The translations under genes were made by a program, and so were the position numbers. This document shows, in pieces, positions 7,848 through 16,398 of a DNA stretch of 64,000 bases (within the stretch, counting starts at the first letter, position 1; each line of letters begins with the position of its first letter). The stretch lies in the NCBI RefSeq assembly GCF_021044795.1, contig NZ_JAJNOP010000013.1, one strand, 5' to 3'. The notes under the pieces are model-generated. The model was not told the origin of the DNA. It worked only from the letters and a program-made list of their open reading frames with translations, and ran no database searches. The DNA is from Acidaminococcus hominis. Lineage in GTDB: Bacteria > Bacillota > Negativicutes > Acidaminococcales > Acidaminococcaceae.

Positions 7848-8771
7848 ATGGCTATGGAACTGCTGCGGCTGGCCAATTTGCAGCTTACCCTGTTTCTGAT
7901 GATTCTATTGGGGCTGGGGCTGAAACGCTGGGGCATTTTGGATGCTCCTGGCATCAAAAGCCTGACTGCCCTGTGCGTGGATGTGGTGATTCCCTTTAAT
8001 ATTCTGAAGTCCTGTTTGGCGCCCCTGGGAGATGATGTCCTGGCCACGGCGGGAAAAATCCTTTTGGCTGGGTTTTTGATGCAGCTGCTGTATCTGGTAC
8101 TGAACCAGTTCTTGTACAACCGCTTTGCCCTCCAGCGGAAAAAGGTGCTTCAGTACTGCACCATTGTGTCCAATGGGGGCTTTTTGGGAAATCCGGTAGC
8201 AGAAGGGGTTTATGGCCCCCTGGGCCTGCTGTACGCCTCTGTGTACCTGATTCCCATGCGGATCATCATGTGGTCCGTGGGTACGTCCTACTTTATCGCC
8301 GGTCAGCACACGGACCGGAAGCAGGTGCTGAAAAAAGTCCTGACCCATCCCTGTCTGGTGGCTATTTACCTGGGCATGCTTCTCATGGTGACTGGCTGGC
8401 AGCTGCCAGGCTTTCTCCAGCTTACGGTGGGCTATATTGGAAACTGCAACGCCGCCCTGACCATGTTTATTATTGGGACCATTCTGGCCGATGTGCCTTT
8501 GAAGTCCATTTTTAACCGGGACAGCTTCCTGTTCAGCTTTCTGCGGCTGGGGGTGCTGCCCGCCCTGTCCTGGCTGATTTGCAGGGTTGCAGGCCTGGAT
8601 GCCCTGGGTACCGGGGTGGGCGTCATGATGACCGGGATGCCGGCTGGGGCCACAGCAGCTATCTTCGCTGCCCAGTACCACAGCGATGCTCCCTTTGCCA
8701 CCCAGGTGGTGATTTTGTCCACCCTGCTTTCCATGGTGACCATTCCTCTTTGGTGTTATCTCATCGGGTAA
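7848..8771 (+). CDS. Auxin efflux carrier (AEC)-family transporter
   Basis: A 307-residue membrane protein with about ten hydrophobic helices and the AEC layout of two five-helix halves. Characteristic segments are LKRWGILDAPG near the N terminus, SNGGFLGNPVAEGVYG in the middle, and an MTGMPAGATAA-type stretch in the last third. Bacterial AEC proteins export or exchange organic acids such as malate or malonate; the substrate is unknown here. The start is ambiguous between ATG 7848 and ATG 7854, with only a weak AGTAGGG site. Divergence from a LysR gene suggests inducible expression. Confidence 0.8.
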   Translation: MAMELLRLANLQLTLFLMILLGLGLKRWGILDAPGIKSLTALCVDVVIPFNILKSCLAPLGDDVLATAGKILLAGFLMQLLYLVLNQFLYNRFALQRKKVLQYCTIVSNGGFLGNPVAEGVYGPLGLLYASVYLIPMRIIMWSVGTSYFIAGQHTDRKQVLKKVLTHPCLVAIYLGMLLMVTGWQLPGFLQLTVGYIGNCNAALTMFIIGTILADVPLKSIFNRDSFLFSFLRLGVLPALSWLICRVAGLDALGTGVGVMMTGMPAGATAAIFAAQYHSDAPFATQVVILSTLLSMVTIPLWCYLIG

Positions 8772-8822
8772 TTAGTACGCGCCAATGCCATGAGCGGAAG
8801 CTTTTCCCCAAGAGAAACATAC

Positions 8823-8865
8823 AGTGCCGCACGCCAGGTTTTGCCTCCTGGGGTGCGGCACTTTT
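8823..8865 (+). terminator. Intrinsic terminator
   Basis: AGTGCCGCAC (8823-8832) pairs with GTGCGGCACT (8853-8862), with an inner CCAGG/CCTGG stem, followed by TTTT. It ends the AEC gene. Confidence 0.85.
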
Positions 8866-8954
8866 GTCTAAAGGAATTTGGCATAAAAGGGCGAATAGTA
8901 TCATAAACGGCTGCTGGCGGGAGCGCCTAGGTGCTTTCGGGAAAGGAGAATAAA

Positions 8955-9698
8955 ATGGCTCTGTATGCCTTGGGAGATCTGCATTTGGCCTTTCAGGTGA
9001 AAGGGAAATCCATGGATTCTTTGGGACCGGTCTGGAAGCACCATGAAGAAAAAATTGCCCGGAACTGCCGGGAATTGGTTAAACCGGAGGATACCCTGGT
9101 GCTGACCGGGGATCATTCCTGGGGGCGCAAGCTGAACCAGTGCACCAAGGACCTGGCCTTTATTGAAGCCCTGCCCGGCCGGAAAATTCTGCTGCGGGGC
9201 AACCACGATATGTTCTGGGACACGGCCAAAACCGGAAAGCTCAATGCCCTGTTCCAGGGCCGGCTTTCCTTCCTCCAAAACAATTTTTATGCCTACGGGG
9301 ATTATGCCCTGGTAGGGACCAAGGGGTTTACCTTTGAAGGACCCTTCTATTTGGACCGGTACGGCCGGATTATGGGCTGGGACCAGGAAAAGGCGGCGCA
9401 CGCAGAAAAACTGGTGGTCCGGGAAGCCCGGCGGTTGGAAATCTCTTTTGCGGCGGCCAAAAAGGCCGGGTATCACAAGTTCATTATGTTCCTTCATTAT
9501 CCGCCCACCAATATTCTTCAGCAGGACAGCATCTTCACCCAGCTGGCCGAGGAGAATGGGGTGGAGCAGGTGGTGTATTCCCACTGCCACGGGAAGGAAC
9601 AGTTCCACGACAGCCATTTGGGGGACTACCATGGCATCCAGTACCATTTGGTATCCGGGGACTATTTGGATTTTCGCCCGATCAAGCTTTTGGACTGA
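8955..9698 (+). CDS. Calcineurin-like metallophosphoesterase
   Basis: A 247-residue cytoplasmic protein with the metal-binding motifs of calcineurin-type phosphoesterases in order: GDLHL (Asp8, His10), GDHSW (Asp53), RGNHD (Asn83, His84), then His in FLHYPPT and a late YSHCHG. The family hydrolyses phosphomono- or phosphodiesters using a two-metal centre; the substrate cannot be told. ATG 8955 follows GGAAAGGAG with good spacing, so the eight additional open codons upstream are not used. The gene is single, between the AEC terminator and the tRNA promoter. Confidence 0.75.
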   Translation: MALYALGDLHLAFQVKGKSMDSLGPVWKHHEEKIARNCRELVKPEDTLVLTGDHSWGRKLNQCTKDLAFIEALPGRKILLRGNHDMFWDTAKTGKLNALFQGRLSFLQNNFYAYGDYALVGTKGFTFEGPFYLDRYGRIMGWDQEKAAHAEKLVVREARRLEISFAAAKKAGYHKFIMFLHYPPTNILQQDSIFTQLAEENGVEQVVYSHCHGKEQFHDSHLGDYHGIQYHLVSGDYLDFRPIKLLD

Positions 9699-9734
9699 CC
9701 GGAGAAAAAAATGAAAAAAAGTTGTAAAAAGTAC

Positions 9735-9763
9735 TTGCATTTTTTTCAGGAAAACTCTATACT
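9735..9763 (+). promoter_or_regulatory. Promoter of the tRNA-Gln/tRNA-Glu unit
   Basis: TTGCAT (9735-9740) and TATACT (9758-9763) with 17-base spacing lie 31 bases before the first tRNA. Confidence 0.65.
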
Positions 9764-9793
9764 ATAACAGTACTACCGATGAGGTAGATTTAC

Positions 9794-9867
9794 TCCGGGA
9801 TGGTGTAATGGTAGCACAGGAGATTCTGGATCTTCTAGTCTGGGTTCGAGCCCTAGTCCCGGAGCCA
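9794..9867 (+). tRNA. tRNA-Gln (anticodon CTG)
   Basis: It folds as a standard cloverleaf: acceptor TCCGGGA/TCCCGGA, D-stem GTGT/GCAC, anticodon stem GGAGA/TCTTC with loop TTCTGGA, T-stem CTGGG/CCTAG with loop TTCGAGC, discriminator G and encoded CCA. The anticodon CTG reads CAG. Confidence 0.9.
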
Positions 9868-9878
9868 TTTTTTTATCT

Positions 9879-9953
9879 GGCGCCATGGTCAAGAGGCTAA
9901 GACGTCGCCCTCTCAAGGCGAAATCACGAGTTCAATTCTCGTTGGCGCTACCA
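9879..9953 (+). tRNA. tRNA-Glu (anticodon CTC)
   Basis: Cloverleaf with acceptor GGCGCCA/TGGCGCT (a G-T closing pair), anticodon stem TCGCC/GGCGA with loop CTCTCAA, T-loop TTCAATT, discriminator A and encoded CCA. Anticodon CTC reads GAG. It is 11 bases after tRNA-Gln, so the two are probably one transcript. Confidence 0.88.
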
Positions 9954-10007
9954 CGAAAGCACGTGGAATTCCCGCAATTGAGAACTTCACTTATAGTTAT
10001 ATAGATT

Positions 10008-10043
10008 GACGCTGTGGAATCGGTTTCCAAGGCGTCTTTTTTT
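10008..10043 (+). terminator. Terminator of the tRNA unit
   Basis: GACGC at 10008-10012 pairs with GCGTC at 10032-10036, with an inner TGGAA/TTCCA stem, followed by seven T. It overlaps an upstream open frame of the next gene, which argues for the GTG 10065 start of that gene. Confidence 0.8.
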
Positions 10044-10064
10044 GTATCTGAAAGGAGGCCAGCC

Positions 10065-11042
10065 GTGCACCAGAAACGGAAGAAAGGCTTACTATTGCTG
10101 CTGCTTATGCTTCTGGCAGCCTGTCTGTTTTCGCTTTTTGCAGGCTTGGTAGGGGTATCTCCGGTCCATTTCTTTTTGGGGAAGCTGACCCCTCTGGAAG
10201 AAAATGTGTTATGGAACCTGCGGCTTCCCCGGCTGCTTTTGGGCTTGGGGGCAGGCAGCGCCCTGGCCGTGTCCGGAGCGGTGCTCCAGGGCATTTTCGG
10301 CAATCCCCTGGCGGACCCCGGCCTGCTGGGGGTGTCTGGAGGCGGCGCCCTGGGGGCGGTGGCGGTACTCCTTTTGGGACTGCCCCAAAAACAGTATCTG
10401 TTTCTCCCGCTGGGGGCGTTTTTGGGAGCCCTTTTGGCTTCCGGTACCGTGGGGGCTCTGGGCCGGCGGGGCGGCAGCGGCCAAAGTGTCCGGCTGCTGC
10501 TGGCTGGGGCGGCAGTGAGCCTGTTTTGCGGGGCCCTTACGGCGGGCCTGCTTTCCTTTGCGCCTGAACCGGTGCTTCGCCAGTATTTTTTCTGGACCCT
10601 GGGGGGCCTTTCTTCCGGCACCTGGCAGCAGGTCCACTGGATTTTGCCGCCTCTTTTTGCCGTACTGCTTCTGCTGTGCCTGTGGGGCCGGCAGCTAAAC
10701 GTCCTTAGCCTGGGGGAGGAACAAGCCCTGGCTGTGGGCATGGATGCCGGCCGGTGGCGCAATGGTCTTTTGGCCGTGGTTTCCCTGCTGCTGGGGCTGG
10801 CCGTATGCGCCGGGGGCAATATCGGTTTTATCGGGCTTATGGTGCCCCATATCCTGCGGCTGCAGCTGGGGCCCGACCACCGTTTCCTCCTGCCCCTAAG
10901 CGCCCTGGGCGGGGCCGGGCTGCTTACTTTCTGTGACAGTCTGGGCCGGCTTGTGGTACCGGGGACGGAAGTGCGGGTAGGGGTGATTACGTCCCTTTTG
11001 GGCGCTCCCTATTTTCTCTTTTTGTTAAGGAAACACTTGTGA
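10065..11042 (+). CDS. FecCD/BtuC-family ABC permease, orphan
   Basis: A 325-residue polytopic membrane protein of the FecCD family, the membrane component of ABC importers for siderophores, heme or cobalamin. Family segments include LRLPRLLLGLGAGSALAVSG, GIFGNPLADPGLLGVSGG and GNIGFIGLMVPHILR (the ATPase-coupling loop). I choose GTG 10065, six bases after AAAGGAGG at 10051-10058; the open frame from 10014 overlaps the tRNA terminator. No binding protein or ATPase is adjacent. A binding-protein/ATPase pair without a permease lies at 56057-57860 in this window and is a plausible partner. Confidence 0.82.
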   Translation: MHQKRKKGLLLLLLMLLAACLFSLFAGLVGVSPVHFFLGKLTPLEENVLWNLRLPRLLLGLGAGSALAVSGAVLQGIFGNPLADPGLLGVSGGGALGAVAVLLLGLPQKQYLFLPLGAFLGALLASGTVGALGRRGGSGQSVRLLLAGAAVSLFCGALTAGLLSFAPEPVLRQYFFWTLGGLSSGTWQQVHWILPPLFAVLLLLCLWGRQLNVLSLGEEQALAVGMDAGRWRNGLLAVVSLLLGLAVCAGGNIGFIGLMVPHILRLQLGPDHRFLLPLSALGGAGLLTFCDSLGRLVVPGTEVRVGVITSLLGAPYFLFLLRKHL

Positions 11043-11047
11043 AATGG

Positions 11048-11053
11048 TATAAT
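11048..11053 (+). promoter_or_regulatory. Likely -10 box for the flavin reductase gene
   Basis: TATAAT directly after the permease stop, 26 bases before the next ATG. The -35 is poor (TTGTTA at 11022-11027 with 20-base spacing), so it may be weak or regulated. Confidence 0.4.
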
Positions 11054-11078
11054 ATAAAGGTTAAGGAGAGTGAGTTTT

Positions 11079-11645
11079 ATGCGTAAAAGTTTTGGAGCAA
11101 AACCGTTAAGCTATCCGCTGCCGGTATACATCATCGGCACCTATGATGAAAAGGGCACGCCTGACGCCATGAATGCGGCCTGGGGCGGTATCAGCAATGA
11201 CCAGGAGATTTCCTTCTGCCTGGCCCGGACCCATAAGACGGTAGCCAATCTGAAGGCTACAGGCGCCTTCACGGTAAGTATTGCCGTGGAAGCCCAGCTC
11301 AAGGCCTGCGATCATGTAGGCGTGGTTTCTGGCAATAAGGTGCCGGACAAGGTGGCCCAAGCTGGCTTGACGCCGGTAAAATCCACCCTGGTGAACGCAC
11401 CCTTGTTCCAGGAACTGCCCATGGCCCTGGAATGCAAGGTCCTGTCCTACGATGAGGAAAGCGAACGGCTGGTAGGGGAAATTGTCAACGTCAGCGCTGA
11501 CGAAAGCGTCCTGACGGATGGGGTGATTGACCCGGCCAAGCTGCGGCCGTTGGTTTACGATCCGGCCAACCACACCTATCTGGTAGCCTGGGAAACGGTG
11601 GGCAAAGCCTTCCAGAAACCGGAACTGACGGCGGTGAAAAAATAA
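11079..11645 (+). CDS. Flavin reductase-family protein (flavoredoxin-like, FMN-binding split barrel)
   Basis: A 188-residue protein starting MRKSFGAKPLSYPLPVYIIG with the flavin-reductase-like core (DAMNAAWGGISND, then the LARTHKT and GAFTVSI strands). Such proteins bind FMN and either reduce free flavin with NAD(P)H or act as electron carriers. ATG 11079 has the best spacing to AAGGAG; an in-frame GTG at 11070 is too close to it. It precedes a YfcE-like phosphodiesterase by three bases, so the two are cotranscribed. The partner enzyme is not apparent. Confidence 0.75.
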   Translation: MRKSFGAKPLSYPLPVYIIGTYDEKGTPDAMNAAWGGISNDQEISFCLARTHKTVANLKATGAFTVSIAVEAQLKACDHVGVVSGNKVPDKVAQAGLTPVKSTLVNAPLFQELPMALECKVLSYDEESERLVGEIVNVSADESVLTDGVIDPAKLRPLVYDPANHTYLVAWETVGKAFQKPELTAVKK

Positions 11646-11648
11646 TTC

Positions 11649-12194
11649 ATGAAATACCTGATTGCTTCGGATATTCATGGCTCCGCCTATTACTGTGCCC
11701 GGCTGCTCCAGGACTTTGCCCGGGAGCAGGCGGACCGGCTGGTGCTCCTGGGAGATATCCTGTACCACGGCCCTCGGAATGACCTGCCCAGGGAATATGC
11801 TCCCAAGCGGGTCATTGATTTGTTAAATGGCATCCGGCAGCATATTTTCTGCGTCCGGGGCAATTGCGACGCGGAAGTGGACCAGCTGGTGCTGCACTTT
11901 CCCATCTTGGCAGACTATGCCCTTTTGGAAGCCGGTGGCCGTCTGATTTTTGCTACCCACGGCCACCACTATAACCTGGAACATTTGCCGCCCCTGCAGC
12001 CCGGGGACGTGCTGCTCCATGGCCATACCCATGTACCGGCCTGGGTACCTTTTGGCCAGAACAACCTGTACCTGAATCCTGGGTCCGTGTCCCTGCCCAA
12101 GGGCGGCAGCACCCAGGGGTACCTGCTTCTGGACGGCAGCACTGCCATCTGGAAAGAACTGGGCGGCCAAACGCTGCACCAGCTGACCCTGTGA
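11649..12194 (+). CDS. yfcE: YfcE-like phosphodiesterase
   Basis: A 181-residue metallophosphoesterase of the YfcE/MJ0936 group. Motifs in order are SDIHG (Asp8, His10), LGDIL, RGNCD, ATHGHHY and LLHGHTH. YfcE hydrolyses phosphodiesters with a two-manganese centre; the physiological substrate is not known. It starts three bases after the flavin reductase stop, implying one operon, and is followed directly by an intrinsic terminator. Confidence 0.85.
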   Translation: MKYLIASDIHGSAYYCARLLQDFAREQADRLVLLGDILYHGPRNDLPREYAPKRVIDLLNGIRQHIFCVRGNCDAEVDQLVLHFPILADYALLEAGGRLIFATHGHHYNLEHLPPLQPGDVLLHGHTHVPAWVPFGQNNLYLNPGSVSLPKGGSTQGYLLLDGSTAIWKELGGQTLHQLTL

Positions 12195-12198
12195 AACC

Positions 12199-12234
12199 TA
12201 CCTGACAGACCTAAAGTCTGCCAGGTATTTTTTT
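12199..12234 (+). terminator. Intrinsic terminator
   Basis: A 12-bp stem (12199-12210 with 12216-12227, one mismatch) and 5-base loop, followed by seven T. Confidence 0.85.
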
Positions 12235-12288
12235 GCTGTTTTTGGGACAGGTACAAAGAAATCTTGCGGTATTTTTGGCGGGTACTAC

Positions 12289-12328
12289 TTGAATATGACG
12301 CATGATGGTGATATAGTATACACTATAT
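12289..12328 (+). promoter_or_regulatory. ppsA promoter with a palindromic operator on the -10
   Basis: TTGAAT (12289-12294) and TATAGT (12312-12317) have 17-base spacing. The -10 lies within a perfect dyad, ATATAGT (12311-12317) and ACTATAT (12322-12328) with a 4-base spacer. The position predicts repression by a bound protein; the CcpN-like protein at 14900 is a candidate. Confidence 0.65.
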
Positions 12329-12370
12329 TAAAGATAAACAACGCAATAGCGTGGGGTAAAGGAGTAGAAA

Positions 12371-14764
12371 ATGGACAAATCTAAAGAATATCTGTTGTGG
12401 TTTGAGCAGCTCGAAAGAAAAGACGTGGACATTGTCGGCGGCAAATCTTCTTCTTTGGGGGAAATGACTTCCAAAACGGATGTACCCGTTCCCTATGGGT
12501 TCGCAACTACGGCTTATGCCTACCGCTATTTTATGAAATCCACTGGGCTGGATGAAAAGATCCGCACCCTGCTGGCTGGGCTCACCGATGTGGAAAACAG
12601 CGACCAGCTGAGCCGTATCTGCGGCCAGGTCCGGGCAGCCATTATGGAACAGGAAATGCCCCAGGATTTACAGGAAGCCATCCGCAAGGCCTATCAGGAA
12701 CTGGCGGACAAAATGGGGGAACAGGATCCCTACGTAGCCGTGCGTTCCAGTGCGACCGCAGAAGACCTGCCTGACGCCAGCTTTGCCGGCCAGCAGGATA
12801 CCTACCTGAACATCCAGGGTGCCGACCGGGTGACTGCCAAGGTAAAGGAATGCTACGCTTCCTGCTTTACGGACCGGGCTGTGTACTACCGGGAAAAACA
12901 GGGCTTTGACCATCTGTCCCTGGCACTGTCCGCAGTTATCCAAATGATGGTCTTCTCCAAGGCTGCTGGCGTAATGTTTACGGTAAATGTGGCCAACGGG
13001 GACGACAAGAATATCATGATTGAAGGGGCCTATGGCCTGGGCGAATACGTAGTGGGCGGTACCGTTACCCCCGACAGCTACATTGTGTCCAAAGCTGATA
13101 TGAAAATCCTGTCCGCTACGGTCAATGAACAGGACGTAATGCTGATCCGCAAAAAGGGTGGGGACTGTGAAGAAGTGCCGGTGCCGGAAGCGGACCGGAA
13201 GAAGCAGACCCTGACCAACAGCCAGATTTTGGAACTGGCCGGGTACGCCAAGAAAATCGAAGCCCATTACGGCTGCTATATGGATATGGAATGGGGCATT
13301 GACGAACGGGACGGCAAGATCTGGATTCTCCAAGCTCGCCCGGAAACGGTCTGGTCCCGGAGAAACAAACAAAAGAAGGTGGAAGCCGTGCAGGAAGAAA
13401 ACGCTGGGGAAAACGCCAAGGTTCTGGTCAAAGGCCTGCCCTCCAGCCCGGGTATGGGCTACGGCAAGGTCCATGTGATTGCGGACCCCAAGGATATTGA
13501 TGAATTCAAGGACGGGGAAATCCTGGTAACGGAAATGACCGCGCCTGACTGGGTACCGGCCATGAAAAAGGCCCAGGCCATTGTGACCGACAGCGGCGGC
13601 ATGACCTGCCACGCTTCCATTGTCAGCCGGGAACTGGGGATTCCCTGTATTGTAGGTACCAAGAGCCGGGGCCAGGCCGCCACGGAAGTGCTGAAAACCG
13701 GGGAAGAAGTTACGGTGGACGCTTCCAACGGGGTGGTCTTTGCCGGCAACCTGCAAGTGAAGAAGGCAGCGGCTACTACGGCTGCGGTACAGCCCCAGGT
13801 GGTGGCCCAGGAAACCTTCCCGGTAACGGGTACCAAAATCTATATGAACCTGGGTGATCCGGCTTTGGCCGAAAAATACGCTTCCCTGCCCTGCGACGGT
13901 ATTGGCCTCATGCGGGAAGAATTCATTTGGACCACCTACATTCATGAACATCCCTTATATTTAATCAAAACTGGTCATCCGGAAAAAGTGGTGGAATCCT
14001 TGGCTGAAGGCTTCCGGAAGGTCTGCGCTGCCATGGCTCCCCGGCCGGTTACCCTGCGCTTCAGCGACTTTAAGTCCAGCGAATACCGGGATCTGAAAGG
14101 CGGCGAAGAATTTGAACCCCATGAATCCAGTGCCTTGCTGGGCTGGAGAGGTGCTTCCCGTTACTATGATCCCAAGTACACCGCCGCCTTCCGGCTGGAA
14201 ATTGCTGCCGTACGGAAGGTCCGGGAAGAATATGGCCTGAAGAACCTGAACGTAATGATTCCTTTCTGCCGCACCGTGGACGAAGCCCGAAAAGTGGTGG
14301 AAATCATGGCCGAAGAAGGGCTGCACAGAGGGCCGGACTTTAAGGTTTGGCTGATGGCAGAAATCCCTGCCAACATTATCCTGGCTGACCAATTCAACCG
14401 GTTTGTGGACGGCTACTCCATCGGTTCCAACGACCTGACCATGCTGACCTTGGGCTGCGACCGTGACAATGATACCATTGCCCATCTGTTTGACGAACGG
14501 AACCTGGCAGTAAAACGGGCTGTCCGTCACCTGATTGAAGTGGCCCACAAGGACGGCAAGACCGTTTCCATCTGCGGCCAGGCTCCCAGCGTATATCCGG
14601 AATTTGCCGAATTCCTGGTACAATGCGGCATTGACAGTATGTCCGTGAACCCGGATACGGTGAAGTTCACCAAGAAAATGGTGGCCCAGGTGGAACAGCG
14701 CTTGATTCTGGACCAGTTGACGGGACGGGGCCGGAACCGCCACGAGGAAGAACTGGCCTGGTAA
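12371..14764 (+). CDS. ppsA: Phosphoenolpyruvate synthase
   Basis: A 797-residue enzyme converting pyruvate, ATP and water to phosphoenolpyruvate, AMP and phosphate, the entry step of gluconeogenesis. Domains: ATP-binding about 1-340; swivelling phosphohistidine domain about 385-470 with GGMTCHASI, placing catalytic His414 and the regulatory Thr412; and a C-terminal PEP/pyruvate TIM barrel with catalytic Cys735 (SICGQAPS). Thr412 is the residue type modified by PSRP kinases, and a PSRP gene lies two genes downstream. A GGAG site precedes the ATG. A palindrome covers the promoter -10, so transcription is probably repressed under glycolytic conditions. Confidence 0.9.
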   Translation: MDKSKEYLLWFEQLERKDVDIVGGKSSSLGEMTSKTDVPVPYGFATTAYAYRYFMKSTGLDEKIRTLLAGLTDVENSDQLSRICGQVRAAIMEQEMPQDLQEAIRKAYQELADKMGEQDPYVAVRSSATAEDLPDASFAGQQDTYLNIQGADRVTAKVKECYASCFTDRAVYYREKQGFDHLSLALSAVIQMMVFSKAAGVMFTVNVANGDDKNIMIEGAYGLGEYVVGGTVTPDSYIVSKADMKILSATVNEQDVMLIRKKGGDCEEVPVPEADRKKQTLTNSQILELAGYAKKIEAHYGCYMDMEWGIDERDGKIWILQARPETVWSRRNKQKKVEAVQEENAGENAKVLVKGLPSSPGMGYGKVHVIADPKDIDEFKDGEILVTEMTAPDWVPAMKKAQAIVTDSGGMTCHASIVSRELGIPCIVGTKSRGQAATEVLKTGEEVTVDASNGVVFAGNLQVKKAAATTAAVQPQVVAQETFPVTGTKIYMNLGDPALAEKYASLPCDGIGLMREEFIWTTYIHEHPLYLIKTGHPEKVVESLAEGFRKVCAAMAPRPVTLRFSDFKSSEYRDLKGGEEFEPHESSALLGWRGASRYYDPKYTAAFRLEIAAVRKVREEYGLKNLNVMIPFCRTVDEARKVVEIMAEEGLHRGPDFKVWLMAEIPANIILADQFNRFVDGYSIGSNDLTMLTLGCDRDNDTIAHLFDERNLAVKRAVRHLIEVAHKDGKTVSICGQAPSVYPEFAEFLVQCGIDSMSVNPDTVKFTKKMVAQVEQRLILDQLTGRGRNRHEEELAW

Positions 14765-14899
14765 CAACGACTATACAGCGGACGGAAGCTGAGACCTTTC
14801 CGTCAAAGCGGAACAGGGGCAAAAGCATTTGCGGCGGCCCCTGCTTTGCTTTATAATAGAAAGCCAGACGGCAGGGCCGGAAAAAGGAGATGAGCCCCC

Positions 14900-15556
14900 A
14901 TGCCTCTTAGTGAGCGGCAAAAGAAGATAGCAGAAATCGTACGACAAACTGGACCGGTGGCAGGGGAAACCATTGCCCGGGAACTGGGCCTGAGCAGGGC
15001 TGCCCTGCGGTCCGATCTGGCCATTTTGACCATGAGCGGCATTTTGGATGCCCGGCCCCGGGTGGGGTATTTCTATACGGGAAAGAACACCCTGGGTATG
15101 CTTCAGGAGGAACTGTCCTCCATTACCGTGGAGGATATCAAGTCGGTGCCCATTGTTATCGGCAGCGACAAAAGCGCTTACGATGCGGTGCTGACCATGT
15201 TTCTGGAAGACGTGGGCACGGTGTTTGTGGTGGAGCCTCCGGACGGGCTGCTTTACGGGGTGGTTTCCCGGAAGGATTTGCTGAAGGCAGCCCTGAATGC
15301 AGGCTCCGACCTAAGCCATATGCCCATTGCCATGGTCATGACCCCGCTGAGCAAAATGATTTGTGCCGATCCGGAAGAACCGGCGGCCCAGGCGGCCCGG
15401 CGGCTTATGGACCACGAAATCGACTGTTTGCCGGTAGTTCGGAAAGTGGAAGAGGACCCCAAGCGGCTGCAGTTGATTGGCCGGGTCAGCAAAACAAATT
15501 TTACCCGTCTGCTGGTAGAACTGGCAGAGGGGAAGGGAGGCAACTATCATAGCTAA
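14900..15556 (+). CDS. CcpN-like regulator (helix-turn-helix plus tandem CBS domains)
   Basis: A 218-residue protein. Residues 1-65 form an HTH (ERQKKIAEIVRQ, then AGETIARELGLSRAALRSDL). Two CBS domains span about 80-140 and 150-210 and would sense nucleotides. This is the layout of B. subtilis CcpN, which represses gluconeogenic genes and sits with yqfL. Here it lies between ppsA and the PSRP gene. ATG 14900 has an AAAGGAG site. The last 8 bases overlap the proposed start of the next gene, implying translational coupling. A TATAAT near 14852 may be part of its own promoter. Confidence 0.8.
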   Translation: MPLSERQKKIAEIVRQTGPVAGETIARELGLSRAALRSDLAILTMSGILDARPRVGYFYTGKNTLGMLQEELSSITVEDIKSVPIVIGSDKSAYDAVLTMFLEDVGTVFVVEPPDGLLYGVVSRKDLLKAALNAGSDLSHMPIAMVMTPLSKMICADPEEPAAQAARRLMDHEIDCLPVVRKVEEDPKRLQLIGRVSKTNFTRLLVELAEGKGGNYHS

Positions 15557-16370
15557 GGCACCGATTATCTACGCAATTTCTGACTCCATTGGAGAAACGT
15601 CAGAATCGGTGGTGCGCGCCACCACCAGCCAATTTGTGCAGGAAAAGTTTGACATCATCCGGGTTCCTTACGTCAAGAGCACGGAACAGATTGAGAAAAT
15701 CCTGGCGGAAGCCAAGGAACAGAATGCCATTGTATGCTATACCATGGTTTCTCCGGAAATGCGGGAAGCCATTGCCCAAAAAGCTATGGAGCTGGATGTG
15801 GAAGTGGTGGATATCCTGGGGCCGGTGCTGAAGGCCATTGAAAAGACCTCCGGCCTCCTGCCCAAGAACCAGCCGGGGCTGATTCACGCTTTGGACCACG
15901 AGTATTTCAAACGGGTGGCCGCTGTGGAATTTGCCATCAAGTACGATGATGGGAAAAATCCCTGGGGCTTGGCCAAGGCTGACCTGGTTATTATCGGGGT
16001 ATCCCGGACGTCCAAGACGCCGCTTTCCATGTACCTGGCCAACAAGCAGCTGAAGGTAGCCAACGTGCCCCTGGTGCCGGAGATTCCGCCGCCGGAGGAA
16101 CTGTTCAAGGTGCCCTCCAATCGGATTATCGGGCTTCTGATTGATCCCCATAAGCTCAACGAAATCCGCATAGCACGGCTCAAGGCCATGGGGCTAACGG
16201 ACGGAGCCAATTATGCCGACCTGCGCCGGATCCAGGAAGAACTGGACTACGCCCGGGCCATTATGCAGCGGCTCCACTGCATGGTAATCAATGTGTCCAA
16301 CCGGGCTATTGAAGAAACGGCCAGCCTGATTTTGGAATATCTGCGGAAGCGGTTTGGCTACGACTATTAA
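15549..16370 (+). CDS. ppsR: PEP synthase/PPDK regulatory protein (DUF299), non-canonical start
   Basis: A bifunctional serine/threonine kinase and phosphorylase that uses ADP and phosphate to inactivate and reactivate PEP synthase or PPDK. The P-loop GVSRTSKTPLS is intact. The conserved family N terminus PIIYAISDSIGETSES is encoded upstream of the first ordinary start codons (GTG 15609 or 15612). To include it, translation must begin at ATA 15549 or ATC 15546, correctly placed after GGAAGGGAGG (15531-15540). The ATA start gives 273 residues, the usual family length. The target ppsA is two genes upstream. A sequencing error is the other explanation. Confidence 0.82.
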   Translation: MAKAPIIYAISDSIGETSESVVRATTSQFVQEKFDIIRVPYVKSTEQIEKILAEAKEQNAIVCYTMVSPEMREAIAQKAMELDVEVVDILGPVLKAIEKTSGLLPKNQPGLIHALDHEYFKRVAAVEFAIKYDDGKNPWGLAKADLVIIGVSRTSKTPLSMYLANKQLKVANVPLVPEIPPPEELFKVPSNRIIGLLIDPHKLNEIRIARLKAMGLTDGANYADLRRIQEELDYARAIMQRLHCMVINVSNRAIEETASLILEYLRKRFGYDY

Positions 16371-16398
16371 GCCAACGAAAAGTGAAAATGTCAGAAAA

